64,000 nt of DNA from Mactromeris polynyma (taxonomy: Eukaryota; Mollusca; Bivalvia; Venerida; Mactridae). The notes below the pieces were generated by a model, which was not told the origin of the DNA, searched no databases, and saw only the letters and a program-made list of their open reading frames with translations. How positions within the stretch are numbered: the stretch's first letter is position 1; the number at the start of each line of letters is the position of its first letter. A program made the position numbers and the translations under genes. The stretch is from assembly GCA_032209605.1 (NCBI GenBank), contig JASFXZ010000001.1, positions 42,288,619-42,352,618 on the forward strand, read 5' to 3'. Positions 36,882-63,377 of this stretch are shown here, piece after piece.

Positions 36882-37925
36882 TACATTTGAAAGCAGTGTT
36901 CGACCACTAGAAGGAAATTTACAAAAAAAATGTTTCCAAAATGAAAATAGAATACAGTTAATTCCCTGGTTCATTATTATGCAAGAAAGAAAGCATCAAT
37001 TTTTTTTATATATTTCAGATTATGAAGTACAGTGACACTTGTTACTGCAATAATATTGTATTTTGTGACTCAGTTTCATAGAAATTTCTGTTTGCAATTG
37101 TTATCATAACATCGATTGATATTCAAAGTGATATTGAACACGTATCATATTATTTGTGTCAATTACTTCATTTTCATTTTGTTGATCATGTTGTTAAAGA
37201 AAACCAACCCAATGATCGGTGTTTATATCATATATAAGTGATGTAATTAAACAGATAATGTTTGCAGAGTTGCTACAAATTACTATATAAATCTACGTTA
37301 AATATCACTATATTCTTTATTTTATAATAAAGTTCATAACTGTTTTATTATCGTTGTCATAAATATTGTAGTTGATCATTAATTTGACTACATGTACCAG
37401 TTCTTACACAATTGCATTTATCAAGTACAACGTATTCTATGTATATCCAGACTATTTTCATGCGACAGTATGTAGCTATTCGCATTTATATATACATGTA
37501 TATTGTTTTTGAAATGATCATTGTAGTAACCTCCACTAGCTAAACTTAGTGTTCTACCAAATCATGGACTTATTCTAGCTTCCTTTCCATCTGTAAATTA
37601 TTTTCTCATAATTAATATGAAAATTAAAATAGCATTTACTACGCATGAATAGTCGTAAATCTCTGTATGACTTATATATACATTCGTATTTTACATTTCT
37701 TGTACTTCGATCTTTAAATGTCACAATAAAGCTTTGACGACAGCCTGATTTGTGGAATTTATTTATTCATAAATGACAAAACATTTGTTAATATATATTT
37801 AGCATATACATCATGTTTTCGAACAGTCATGATCATCAACACGTAATTGAAAATTTCGATATCCAACACTTACAACTCCTTCGTTACCCACGACATGAGA
37901 GTCGATTTACACTCAGTTAACAAAC
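36882..37925. other. Unique sequence right of the triplication
   Basis: AT-rich, no gene or clear repeat seen. It is the upstream flank of LDLa gene 3. Confidence 0.5.
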
Positions 37926-39395
37926 ACTGCTCACAAAAATTAAAGGATCATGTAAATATGTTCAATTTTACTAAACGGGGAGGGATACAAGATAAAAAGA
38001 ATAGTTACATCATGAGCTGGCATCTTATTTGAATCAAAATACGACTTTTTAATGAATTTACACAAACAATCTATCTTTAAGCCGGATATATATATATATA
38101 CTGGAATCCATAAAATACGAAATTAATAACAATGACTTTCTACACAGCATAAAACACAAGGCAATGCACAGATGTTTACTACAGTTTATCTCAATATTAA
38201 GTATGTCCCCCACGATTGTTAGCACACTCGCGGCATCTCCTTGGATTGCTTAATATGAGATTCCGGAACATCTGTTCAGGCGGGGACTCCCACTCCAGTA
38301 TGATAGCCTTCATAAGGTCCTGAACAGTTAGTGGTGGGGGATGACGTCTGGATATCTGTCTTTTGAGGTAGTCCCACACATGTTCTGGCGACCGTGCCGG
38401 CCAGTCCCTCAATACCATCACGATTCCGATAACCCATGGTCACTCCAGCCGTATGCGGACGTGTATTATCCTGCATCAAAATGAAATTGTCTCCAATTGC
38501 ACCAGAAAATAGTCTCACAATGGATCAAGAATCGCATATCGATAAACGTACAGCTGTAAGTGTCAATCTATCCATGACGTGTAGTTCCGAGCCGGCCTCT
38601 TAAACCAAACCATTACTGATCCACCACCGAATATGTCAGTTTGAACAAAGTTACACTCGGCGTACCTCTCCCCCGCTTCCTCCACACACGCACAAGTCTA
38701 TCGCAAGTGGATAAGTGAAATTTGCTCTCATGTGTAAACAGTAAAGACTCCCATTCACGCATTCTCTAGTCACGGTGTTCTTGGGCAAATTCGAGTCGGC
38801 GCCTATGATGATATGGCGTCAATATGGGACCAGTAGCCGGACGTATCGCATTTATGCCACCTTCGTGTAACCTGTTACGTATAGTCTGACAGATAATCGA
38901 CGTCCTGTGGCAATCTGAACTTCCACGACTTTGCCCAAGGCGCCTGGTATACCGGCCTGTGTCCTGGTATCGGGACCATAGTTGAGCGACCACGCTTTGT
39001 GACACACCGAGGACGTCTGCGACCTGACGCTGTGGAAAGCCCATTTCAAGCATTTGTACGGCTATAGCTACAAGAGTGGTCCCCATATGTTGCCGAACAG
39101 CAATAATCGCCGTTACAATGGTACAAAACGTAAAATTAAACAGCAATTTCTTCTTTTCAACAGTGCTTTTGAAAATTGACAATAGGACGATATAACCAGA
39201 TGTTGACCTATATATGGTGTTTGTGTGTATAACGCGACAATAAACCACCATACTGACGACATGAAACCTCACTTCACACGTGCAGCTCATGTACAAACAT
39301 CCAATTTACATGTACAGCATTTGCTTTGTCCCAATAAACATTTATAACTACTATACAGATGGGGCAATATCTGATCCTTTAATTGTTTCAGCAGT
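37926..39395 (-). mobile_element. Tc1/mariner-like element
   Basis: Imperfect terminal inverted repeats of about 25 nt: ACTGCTCACAAAAATTAAAG at 37926 and ACTGCTGAAACAATTAAAGG reading left from 39395. They enclose a decayed transposase. The TA target duplication is not clear at the ends. The right end touches the 41-bp minisatellite. Confidence 0.75.
38197..39130 (-). pseudogene. Dead Tc1-like transposase
   Basis: In order: a helix-turn-helix region (GFPQRQVADVLGVSQSVVAQ), a linker with HRRRLEFAQEH, FTHESKFHL (about 38720-38745), ILMQDNTRPHTAG and DWPARSPEHVWDYL. It is split by frameshifts. The first catalytic Asp of the usual FTDES motif is His, and the usual SPDLNPIEH is shortened to SPEH, removing five residues before the catalytic Glu. 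It cannot be active. Confidence 0.8.
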
Positions 39396-39397
39396 CT

Positions 39398-40450
39398 AGC
39401 TTATGTCCCTGATGGGTGTACACATATCAACATTGATTGCTTATGTCCCTGATGGGTGTACAAACACCAACAGTGATTGCTTATGTCCCTGATGGGTGTA
39501 CAAACACCAACAGTGATTGCTTATGTCCCTGATGGGTGTTGACATATCAACATTGATTGCTTTATGTCCCTGGTGGGAGTACAAACACCAACGGTGAATG
39601 CTTTATGTCCCTGATTGGTGTACACACAACAACAGTGATTGCTTTATGCCTCTGGTGGGTGTACAAACACCAACAGTGATTGCTCATGTCCCTGATGGGT
39701 GTACAAACACCAACAGTGATTGCTTTATGCTCCTGGTGGGTGTACAAACACCAACAGTGATTGCCTTATGCTCCTGGTGGGTGTACAAACACCAACAATG
39801 ATTGCTTTATGCTCCTGGTGGGTGTACACACATCAACAGTGATTGCTTTATGCTCCTGGTGGGTGTACAAACACCAACAATGATTGCTTTATGCTCCTGG
39901 TGTGTGTACAAACATCAACAGTGATTGCCTTATGCTCCTGGTGGGTGTACAAACACCAACAATGATTGCTTTATGCTCCTGGTGTGTGTACAAACATCAA
40001 CAATGATTGCTTTATGCTCCTGGTGGGTGTACAAACACCAACAATGATTGCTTTATGCTCCTGGTGGGTGTACAAACATCAACAATGATTGCTTTATGCT
40101 CCTGGTGGGTGTTCAAACATCAACAATGATTGCTTTATGCTCCTGGTGGGTGTACAAACATCAACAATGATTGCTTTATGCTCCTGGTGGGTGTACAAAC
40201 ATCAACAATGATTGCTTTATGCTCCTGGTGGGTGTACAAACACCAACAATGATTGCTTTATGCTCCTGGTGGGTGTACAAACACCAACAATGATTGCTTT
40301 ATGCTCCTGGTGGGTGTACAAACATCAACAGTGATTGCCTTATGCTCCTGGTGGGTGTACAAACACCAACAATGATTGCTTTATGCTCCTGGTGTGTGTA
40401 CAAACACCAACAGTGATTGCTTTATGCTCCTGGTGGGTGTACAAACAACA
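39398..40450. repeat. 41-bp minisatellite, ~26 copies
   Basis: Unit of 41 bp around GATTGCTTTATGCTCCTGG and TGGGTGTACAAACACCAACA. The first units are 40 bp and read TTATGTCCCTGATGGG. The GTACAAACACCAACA half and TTGGTGTTTGTACACCC on the other strand make each unit weakly self-complementary. Open frames on both strands are by-products of the repeat. Confidence 0.9.
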
Positions 40451-41950
40451 CATACAAAACGTTAATTCATTTCCTCTTTTAATGACAAATAGTAACAATG
40501 GACATTCCACTTGATAAAAAAGACAGTCATAATTACACAAACATATGCATTCATATAACATGATAAAAAGCCATAAATTATGTAATGCTTATTATTACAA
40601 CAAAAGCAGTAATATTAAATAACAACAATTTAGGATACACCTATAAATTCTAGAAAAAAATCGCATAAATCACGGGCGTATAGAGGGGCTTAATATCAAC
40701 TATTTAAAACTGACTGAATCGCAGATTTCTAACTAAGTACCAATAAGCAAGCTTAAAGTAAATATAAATAATGGTTATTTAGCAGTCAAAGCATCACAGA
40801 AGACACTATAACACTTGAACTTTTATCACAATTACTTGCATAATAGATATGCAATATATTATTGTGCTTGCTTTTGTTTCCTCCTGCGTTCTGCCTGAAA
40901 TTCACTAGACCCTAGTTTTTCATGATTCCATTCCCTTTTTCTTCTATATTTTTTACATAAATCTTCATGTCAGTTAATAACATAACATACACAAACAAAA
41001 ACAGAACAGTAAATCATCTGATATCTTTGATCACAAACTCCAGAAGTCTGGTCCAGTGTACATTTTAAAAATTATCTAAAAATGTATTTTGGAATTGATA
41101 TCAGAAATAATGTGAATATGAATCAGTCTATTTACACTGATAATTTCTTATATTCAGTAAACAATCTTCAAAGACTTGAGCATAACATTACAGCTTAAAG
41201 GTAGACCTGATTTTCTATCAAAATATGCTACATCATAATTTTGAGAAAATGGCATGTTAATGCTCTCACACAGAAATACTCTAAATCATTGCGTGGTAAC
41301 TTTTCTTAAACATTTTCCTAGATCTGCAAAACAAGAGTCTGATACAGGTATTTCCTATGCTAACGCTAACTCGGCGCTTAGGTCAGGTTGTGGTTTTGGT
41401 AAACATGTAAGAAAAGTGACATTGCAGTATTGTAGAGCTAATCTGTTCGAGGTAAATTACCAAATATTTTCTCTTATTTATCACTAAAGATATTTTGTAA
41501 AAATAATCAGACTAAGTACCTTTAATTATATGCAAACATGAATAAGGTTACTATTGAGAAAAAATATCTCTACTAACCATTAAATGGCAATAATGTTTCA
41601 AATGAACAAACAACTCACAACTCGATTATATAAAATATTGAGAGAAAAAATGGTTGATCAATAAGACACATACATTATATTCATTGTCATTTGTTAAATG
41701 ATATCAGTTTTTGATATTAAAAAATGAATACTTATCAATGGTAAATATATAAATCTAATTTATTTCACTTCCATTAAGGATCAATGTTTTTGGATCTGAA
41801 TTCATTGTTTTCCCTGAAAACTTGTAAATTACAACTCAGTGTTAATATCTCAAGCTTCAACAATGCTGTTATCTAATTATATATTTGTATTTCTTTATGA
41901 AAAAATCCTGACATATTGCAGTTTATGCTTAGAACATATTTTATACAAAA
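40451..41950. other. Gene-free AT-rich stretch
   Basis: I see no gene, RNA gene or clear repeat. Confidence 0.45.
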
Positions 41951-42598
41951 ACAAGAGCTCATACCATCGCACAATATGCCTGTTATCAATTTTTTGTCAC
42001 TAGAGTTTAAAATAAAGCAGTGTAAAAATGACTCGTCTCCTATGACTCCACCTTTAGTGACCTAGGTTTGAACTTTACTTGAAGCATTTGCATAAAATCA
42101 ACCCAAGTACCTCTGGGAAAAATATTCCAACAACTTTTTTCGAAATTTATGCGATGCATTTAATAAGAATAAAAATTGCACTCTGACCAAGTCTGGTGAA
42201 AACTGGACAAAGAATTCTTAAGTTATTGATGAGAAAAGACTAATTTTATGTAATTTCTCTAATAAAAGGGCAAGAACTCTGGAGTGACAAGTGTGATATG
42301 GCTGGTAATCGAACTTGTCCAAAATAGTATGCCGATACACATTCTAACCAAGTCTGGTGAAATTTGGACAAAGAATTCTAAAGTTATTGATCGGACAAGA
42401 CCAATTTTAGGTAATTTCTCTAATTAAAGGGCAATAACTCTGGAGTGACTAGTGCGATAATGCTGGTTATTTAACTTTTCCAAGATATTATGCCGACCAA
42501 GTCTGGTAAAGATTGGACAAAGAATACTTTAGTTATTGATCGGACAACATGCTGGACACCGCCTGCCGCAGGTGAAAATATAATATGTATAAAAATTA
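41951..42598. repeat. Dispersed element with internal ~162-bp units, member C
   Basis: Starts near ACAAGAGCTCATACC. It contains ACCAAGTCTGGTGAAA at 42186, 42348 and (as TGGTAAA) 42495, with GGGCAATAACTCTGGAGTG in between, and ends GTATAAAAATT. It is a diverged relative of the elements at 47779 and 52857. Confidence 0.6.
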
Positions 42599-42814
42599 GA
42601 TAAATCCAAGTATGATTTTAAAACTACACTAAAACAATTACTGGTAACACATACAAAAGCTTACATGCTTCACTTGGACAAAACAAGGGAACAAACATAT
42701 AATCACAGTTCTTAGTTTAAATTGTTCTTTCAAAAAGCATATAGAAAGGCTCTCTAAACAAGGCTCTAAAATCAGTAGAACCACACATTTAATGGGACAC
42801 TCTAAACAAGGCTC

Positions 42815-43845
42815 TTGAATTCAGCAGGGCACTACAAACAAGTCCCTCAAATTCAGCAGGGAACTCAATACATTGTACTAGGCCCTTCAATTCAGCAGGG
42901 CACTCCTATACTAGGCCCTTCAATTCAGCAGGGCACTACAAACAAGGCCCTTCAATTCAGCAGGGCCCTCCATACCAGGCCCTTCAATTCAGCAGGGCAC
43001 TCCTATACCAGGTCCTTCAATTCAGCAGGGCACTCCATACCAGGCCCTTCAATTCAGCAGAGCACTACACACGAGGTCCTTCAATTCAGTAGTGTACTCC
43101 ATACCAGGACCTTCAATTCAGCAGAGCACTACAAACGAGGCCCTTCAATTCAGCAGGGCACTACAAACGAGGCCCTTCAAATCAGCAGGACACTCCATAC
43201 CAGGCCTTCAATTCAGCAGGGCACTATAAACAATGACCTTCAATTCAGTAGAGTACTCCAAACAAAGCTCTCAACGTCAGTGGGGCCAAACATATGCACT
43301 CAAACAAGGTTCTTCCATTCAGCCCAATGCACTCAAACAAGGTTCTTCAATTCAGCCCAATGCACTTGAACAAGGTTCTTCAATTCAGCCCAATGCACTC
43401 AAACAAGGTTCTTCAATTCAGCCCAATGCACTCAAACAAGGTTCTTCAATTCAGCCCAATGCACTCAAACAAGGCCCTTCAATTCAGCAGGGCACTACAA
43501 ACGAGGCCCTTCAAATCAGCAGGACACTCCATACCAGGCCTTCAATTCAGCAGGGCACTATAAACAATGACCTTCAATTCAGTAGAGTACTCCAAACAAA
43601 GCTCTCAACGTCAGTGGGGCCAAACATATGCACTCAAACAAGGTTCTTCCATTCAGCCCAATGCACTCAAACAAGGTTCTTCAATTCAGCCCAATGCACT
43701 TGAACAAGGTTCTTCAATTCAGCCCAATGCACTCAAACAAGGTTCTTCAATTCAGCCCAATGCACTCAAACAAGGTTCTTCAATTCAGCCCAATGCACTC
43801 AAACAAGGCTCTTCAATTCAGCCCAATGCACTCAAAATTAGACGC
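42815..43845. repeat. ~30-36-bp minisatellite with 334-bp higher-order repeat
   Basis: Two unit types: CTTCAATTCAGCAGGGCACT (left) and a 33-bp unit with GTTCTTCAATTCAGCCCAAT (right). A whole block of about 334 bp (43150-43483) including both types is repeated at 43484-43817. Long plus-strand frames exist, but they recur in all three phases and look incidental. Confidence 0.85.
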
Positions 43846-44579
43846 TAAACAGAAATCTTTATATGAAAACTCATCCTTGTCAAAAGAAAACAGCTGTGAA
43901 TCAGGACTATATAAAAACATGCCCACAAACCAAACTGTTCTTCCCACTAAATAACTACATGTGCTATCAGACCTTTTTATAGAGACCATCTCTAGATTAT
44001 GGCACAAGAATATTGTGTTTCTTAACCAAATACAAAGTAAGAATCGCTTTATTTCAAATACTGAACCCGTCAACATGGGCAGAAATTCTTTCTTCCAATG
44101 CCATCTTTTAGACAGACTCTTAAATGCTTAAAAAGGTAATAAATGGCATTATATTCTCTAATTACCATCACTTAATATGTATAGTATCAACTATCAAATG
44201 TATATTGTCACAATGAATACCTGTAATTTTGTGTGTGTGGATTTTTAATGGTTAAAGGCCAATTTACTGCACTTGATAATGACTGAAAATTGGTACATTG
44301 ACCGGAAACAACCCTCAAGCAAACAACTGAGCATATCAATGCCTGATGAAGAGAAAAGCCATACAATTGTATACCATGAAATATAAAACAAAGAAGAGAT
44401 TTTCATTTTTTACAACAATGCAAAATCTTCAATTGTAATTTTCTTCAATACTTACATTTTACAAATAATATAATTATACAAAAGCAGATACCCCACCCTT
44501 GGAATGGCATAGCAATTTCTGTTGCTTAAGTAAAGCAAGTAAAGTGATTATTTATTATAGTGTCGCCTGTACTTAAAGG
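43846..44579. other. Gene-free stretch
   Basis: No gene or clear repeat seen. Confidence 0.45.
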
Positions 44580-44790
44580 GCCAGCCATTTCTTATGAGAC
44601 ACCTACTTTCTGGGCACATTCACTTTGTGATTTATATCCTCTAATGCCAGGCACCAGGCAGGTAGGCACACATTAACCATTTTTTTACCAGCTTGCAGCT
44701 CACCAACTGGCCAAATCAAAAGAAACCCCTACTGGGATTTGGACCTTCGACCTTCCGCTCCCAAGGCAGATACTTTAACATCTTAATGTA
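44580..44790 (-). mobile_element. tRNA-derived SINE remnant
   Basis: The minus strand carries a B-box-like GGTCCAAATCCC after TTGGGAGCGGAAGGTCGA, as in tRNA-headed SINEs. The A box is degraded. The remainder (CACCAACTGGCC, GCCAGGCACCAGGC) is a non-coding body. Confidence 0.45.
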
Positions 44791-45614
44791 GCAATTCAGT
44801 TGATAAGAATTAAGCAAGATACTTTAATAAAACATAGTTTGAATAAAAAAAAATTATGATAAAATTCATCACTATCTATGAATATAAATGACAGGATGTT
44901 GATGAAAAATCTTCTGGGAACGTGTAATTGTGTGTCAGAAATCCTAAAAATGAGATTAACTCATTAATGAATACCAGGGAAAAGAAAGAAAAAGAGTGAA
45001 ACCATATACATATGGTAGAATAAGCCGTCTAAAACTAGCACTTACATCCAGGTTAGTAAAAAACTGCTGAATTTCCATCAATTTCAATTTCATGCCGGTG
45101 GGAGTCAAAAAAGCCAAAATCCACCGAATGGCGCAAAATTCTCATCACTTAAATACTCAATTGGTGTTACAATACAGCATGCTCAATACAAGTAATTCAA
45201 TTATATCTATGTTATACAGGTTGATGGTAATGCGCTTAAACGCATAGATTAATGAACATAGTGTTGTTGCTATTCCTGTAGGCCCTAATACTGTGTATAA
45301 TAAATCAACATGCAAATCATAACTGAGCCAAAACTGAAATTGGATTAATTAATACTGTACAAATGAAGATTTAGTAAGGAAAAAATTCTTGTATTGGTGA
45401 TTTCCTACATTTCACTAGCAGAAATGTTTGCGAGTTGCTAACTCATCTATTGCTACATTTGATAGATACCTATGAATAAGGATATTTATGCTGGCTGATA
45501 TTTTCGCAACTTTCTCAAATTCAAAATTATCTACATCACAAACTTAATACCTTTACAGTATACAAGTTGGTTAATGCAAACACAAACAGTACCAAAATCT
45601 ACAAAATTAACAAA
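44791..45614. other. Gene-free stretch
   Basis: No gene or clear repeat seen. Confidence 0.4.
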
Positions 45615-45790
45615 TACAGTAAAAACCTCACTTAAAGACCACCTCAATAATGAGACCGCCTCAAAATTAAGACCACTATTTTCAAGTCCACTTTCACTGT
45701 TTTATTAAACCTCAATATTAAGACCACCTCAATATTAAGACCAGTTTTCAAGAGTGCGAACAGTGGTCTTATTATTGAGGTTTTATTGTA
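45615..45790. mobile_element. MITE family 1, member a
   Basis: Ends TACAGTAAAAACCTCA and TGAGGTTTTATTGTA form terminal inverted repeats flanked by TA, as in Tc1/mariner-type MITEs. The interior is rich in CTCAATATTAAGACCAC repeats. About 176 bp. Confidence 0.75.
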
Positions 45791-45951
45791 TTGACAATAA
45801 AGGAACTAACATCTACATGGATCTTTGCTAGTTAGTTTAAACTAAGAAGAATTAAAAAAACACCAAATATGCATAGGTACAACTCACAACAAACATTCTT
45901 TTCAGCTATACAATCCCTAACTTATCAGGCAACAACTAATACGACAAGAGA

Positions 45952-46145
45952 TGTTTGTAAAACATTATGCCCTCTGTTACCTTGACCTTTGACCCCTCTG
46001 CTACCCAAGATGAATGCGTGGACCAAGTTTGAGGATGATAGGTCAAGGGGTTCTTGAGTTATTGATCGGAAATGAAAAGGTTACGGACCAATGGACCGAC
46101 CGACATGTGCAAACCAATATGCCCTCTCTTCTTCGATATATAAAT
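45952..46145. repeat. Dispersed GACCTTGACCTTTGACC repeat, member a
   Basis: Runs from ACAAGAGATGTTTGTAAAAC to AATATGCCCTCTCTTC and includes ACCTTGACCTTTGACC and ACCAAGTTTGAGGATGATAG. It is closely related to 62958-63192. No coding capacity. Confidence 0.7.
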
Positions 46146-46408
46146 ATTTAGGTCGTTTGTGGAAAAAGTCATACTGACCTAACATGAGTGAACATAATCA
46201 TTGAACAATATCAGAATTAAAATACATTATCTGATGACACACTATTAAATGTAATATAGTCAGCAAAGAATGACATTAAGGCCTTCATAAATAAAGAACA
46301 TTTCATTTTTAATAAGCATTCTAATCCAAAATAATGAATATTCAATATTTAATACATAAATAGTAATAGAAATATGAGATGAGAAATTAGAAAGAATCAG
46401 TCAATTAA

Positions 46409-46572
46409 TACAGTAAAATCTCACCTGAAGACCACCTAAAAATTAAGAAAACAATTTTCAAGTCAATTTTTACTGTTTTGCACTTTCATCAACCTCAATA
46501 TTAAGACCACCTCAATATAAAGACCAGTTTTAAGGGTCCCAAGGTTGGTCTTATTATTGAGGTTTTACAGTA
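46409..46572. mobile_element. MITE family 1, member b
   Basis: TA-flanked CAGTAAAATCTCA and TGAGGTTTTACAG ends match 45615-45790, and the interior has the same AATATTAAGACCACCTC block. Confidence 0.75.
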
Positions 46573-46983
46573 GCAATCATCAAAGTACAAATACACGAAA
46601 GTTATGTATTGGTATTTCATTACAGATAAAAGCATTCTACATTAGCAAAAATATCACTTTTCAAAAATATCTGTATTTAAGTGAAAAACAATTCTTACAT
46701 TCACGATGAGCAGATATAGACAAATTCAACATGCATGTCATTGCTTAAACCATTGAAAGATATGTAAATTAATAAAGAAACAAGCCTAAAAATGCTGAAG
46801 CATAACTACAATACACATCTGTTCACACAATTACAAGCCATGTCACAGTCTTGCATCTACATGGCCTCTAGAATATAACAAATCTATCTACAATGTTATA
46901 TAACATGATTTCCTGATTAACTTAGTAATGCCATACAACATAGTTATATAAACTACATGTATCACTAAATGTTATTCATACCC

Positions 46984-47545
46984 CCATTTCTAAATGAGCG
47001 GTTTACGAGATGAAGCACCAACATAATCAAAGGACTGTAACTGTGACAAAAGCTGTCTATCCTGCACGAAACAATAATATGTGCAACTTGCTATCATATG
47101 AATGCTTCAGGTAAAGTTGTCAACATCCAATGAGTGGTTTGGGAAATATAGTGGATAGACGATAAATCATAAGACAAAAGTACCAAACTAACTAAAATAC
47201 CATATCTCCGTCAAAAATTGTTGAACCTGAATGTAGCAACAATATTCACTACTAGACATCATATGGGTGATTCAGATAAATGTTCGTAGAAATCCAATGA
47301 TCGGTTTGAGAGATGAAGAAGAGAGTCAATTTCCAAAAATAATCAAAGGGCTGTAGCTCTATCAAAAACTGTTGAAGTGGAAAACAGCACAATATGCACA
47401 ACAAGGCATCAACATATGCATGATTCAGGTAAAGTGTCATAAAAATCTAATGAGTGGTTTGGGCTATTAAGCAGACAGAGGAAAAACCATAAGACCAAAC
47501 AACCGACCAACACAATGACTCCTATATATCCCCCTAAACTTTGCT
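46984..47545. repeat. Two diverged copies of another dispersed repeat
   Basis: The blocks at about 46984-47220 and 47260-47545 share AATCAAAGG.CTGTA, CAATATG(T/C)(G/A)CAAC, TTCAGGTAAAG and CCAATGAGTGGTTTGGG in the same order. The second ends near CCTATATATCCCCCTAAACT. No gene. Confidence 0.55.
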
Positions 47546-47778
47546 TGTGGGAGTACATTAAATCTGCAGAATACATATAACATTCATCATATCAACCAAA
47601 CAAGATAATGTGAAATCCACAGTCAACTGAATTTATGAAATATTCTATGCACTCCCAATTGAAAAGATCCTACAAATATACTACCATTTTCTAACTATTA
47701 ATTTAAGGTCTCTGTGAAGTAAACAATTTGAACCCAAAAAGAAGGAAATTACAGGAACTTTGGACCAAATAAGTAGGA

Positions 47779-48392
47779 CAAGAGTGGCAAACTGTCACAA
47801 AATATGCCCGTCATAAGTCAGAGCTCAGAGTTAAAACAAGACGAATTTTAGGTAATTTCTAAAATCAAAGGGTGATAACTCCTGAGTGGCTTGAGCGATA
47901 CGGCTGGTTATCGAACTTGGCAGAGATATTATGCCCACAAACATTTTCACCAAGTTTGGTAAAGATCGGTTGAAAACTCTTTGACTTAGAGAGCTGACAA
48001 GGCTAATTTGGCCAATTTTGGATAATTCAAGGGCCATAATTACGAAGTGCCTGGGGCGATGTGGCTGGTTAAAACATTTGGCCGAGATATTATGCCCACA
48101 AACATTTTCACCAAATTTGGTAAAGATCGGATGAAAACTCTTTGACTTAGAGAGCGGACAAGGCTAATTTGGCCAATTTTGGATAATTCAAGGGCCATAA
48201 TTCAGAAGTGCCTGGGGCGATGTTGCTGGTTATCGAACTTGGCCGAGATATTATGCCCACAAACATTTTCACTTAGTTTGGTAAAGATCGGATGAAAACT
48301 CTTTGACTTAGAGAGTGGACAACATGAGGACGCCGCCCGCCACGGATGTTCCCATAATACGTTATGTTTTTCAAACGGGCGTATAAAAAAGT
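47779..48392. repeat. Dispersed element with internal 161-bp units, member A
   Basis: Starts ACAAGAGTGGCAAACTGTC. ATGCCCACAAACATTTTCAC recurs at 47931, 48092 and 48253, a 161-bp period. It ends with TTTTTCAAACGGGCGTATAA. The 3' hairpin seen in member B is decayed here. Confidence 0.75.
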
Positions 48393-49587
48393 AGGAAGAA
48401 ATTAAAAAATCAGGAAAAAGTAGGAAAAATAAGGACCGCTTGACAGCCTGACATTGCTTTGATGGTATTGTTGTTGCTTCACATCACTATAAACTACTCC
48501 ATAATTTTTAATGAGCAATTAACATTACAGACATATGCAAAGCCGAAAACATGCATGTTAAATAAAGGAGAATTGGAATATCTTAGGCAAACACAAATAT
48601 TCAGACACAGCTGATGCACAACCCTGTCAGAATGATACCAACAACAACATGTATACAATAATAAATCACATATGTAATTTTGTAAAGTTTAGAGTTGGTC
48701 AACCCAGATGTTAGGTATCGCAGTTCAAATCGCATTATGAAAGATTACGACTTCATGAATTCACAATTTCAACTTCCTGAAATCAGTATTTGAGGAGAGA
48801 AATAATGAAGTGTGAATCTCACCACCTGTCTTTTATACTATCTCACCGTCTTTCTAGTTTCTGATTTCACTTGAGAAGAAATGGTAAAACTAGTTAAGGG
48901 GAACAGATAATATTGTAGGAGACCAAGTAAGCTCAAAATGCTAATATGGATATCAGAAATCTACTTAATATATGTCATGGAAACAGTAACGCGTAGCAAC
49001 TGTAGTCATCTCTCAAGTTAACGCAAAAAACAAGAGGTAAATGGTTACTCACATCAAGATAGAAATTAGTAAGAAATAACTTAAATGGTAAGGAAAAAAC
49101 ACAAGCCGTTGCATAAACAATTTTTGGTCTTGAAAGTTCGAGATTTAGTTACTTTTTTCAGAACAAGACAATACTTAATGGAATCCAGATATTGAAAAAC
49201 GAGCGTGGGAAGCATTGAAGCAATCTTTATCCAAGTATGTGTTTTTTTATGGGAACTTCTTCAGTGAAAACTTCCGGCAACATTACCGTACAGTGGCTAC
49301 TAACATTTCATACAGCGTCCGGTGTAAATACAGCTTGGTTCCAATCCACAAGTATATAACACAGGTATATCATTGTATCGATAATGTCCGGGAATATCCA
49401 TGTAGTGTTTAATTATAACAGCTACAGAGAGTGTGTCTGGAAATTTCACAATGTTTTAATCACATAACCAGGGAATAAACCTGTACATCTTTGTGTACAG
49501 ATCAGCTATATGATATTTTATGGTCTAAATATTGTACATAGTACAATATGTCTAATATAGTTATGCCATAATATTGTAATCAGCAGC
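48393..49587. other. 3' flank of the HECT gene
   Basis: Part of this should be the 3' UTR of the minus-strand HECT gene. No AATAAA appears close by; ATTAAA variants lie at 49455-49460 and 49408-49413. No other gene seen. Confidence 0.4.

Positions 49588-63377
<13,790 letters not shown>

Noticed and set aside
39562..40561. Frames on both strands of the 41-bp repeat
   Set aside because: Repeat artefact: the period is not a multiple of three and both strands read through.
42815..43954. Long plus-strand frames with repeated KQGSSIQPNAL peptide
   Set aside because: By-product of a 33-bp repeat; all three phases are open and no splice sites, start context or homology support a protein.
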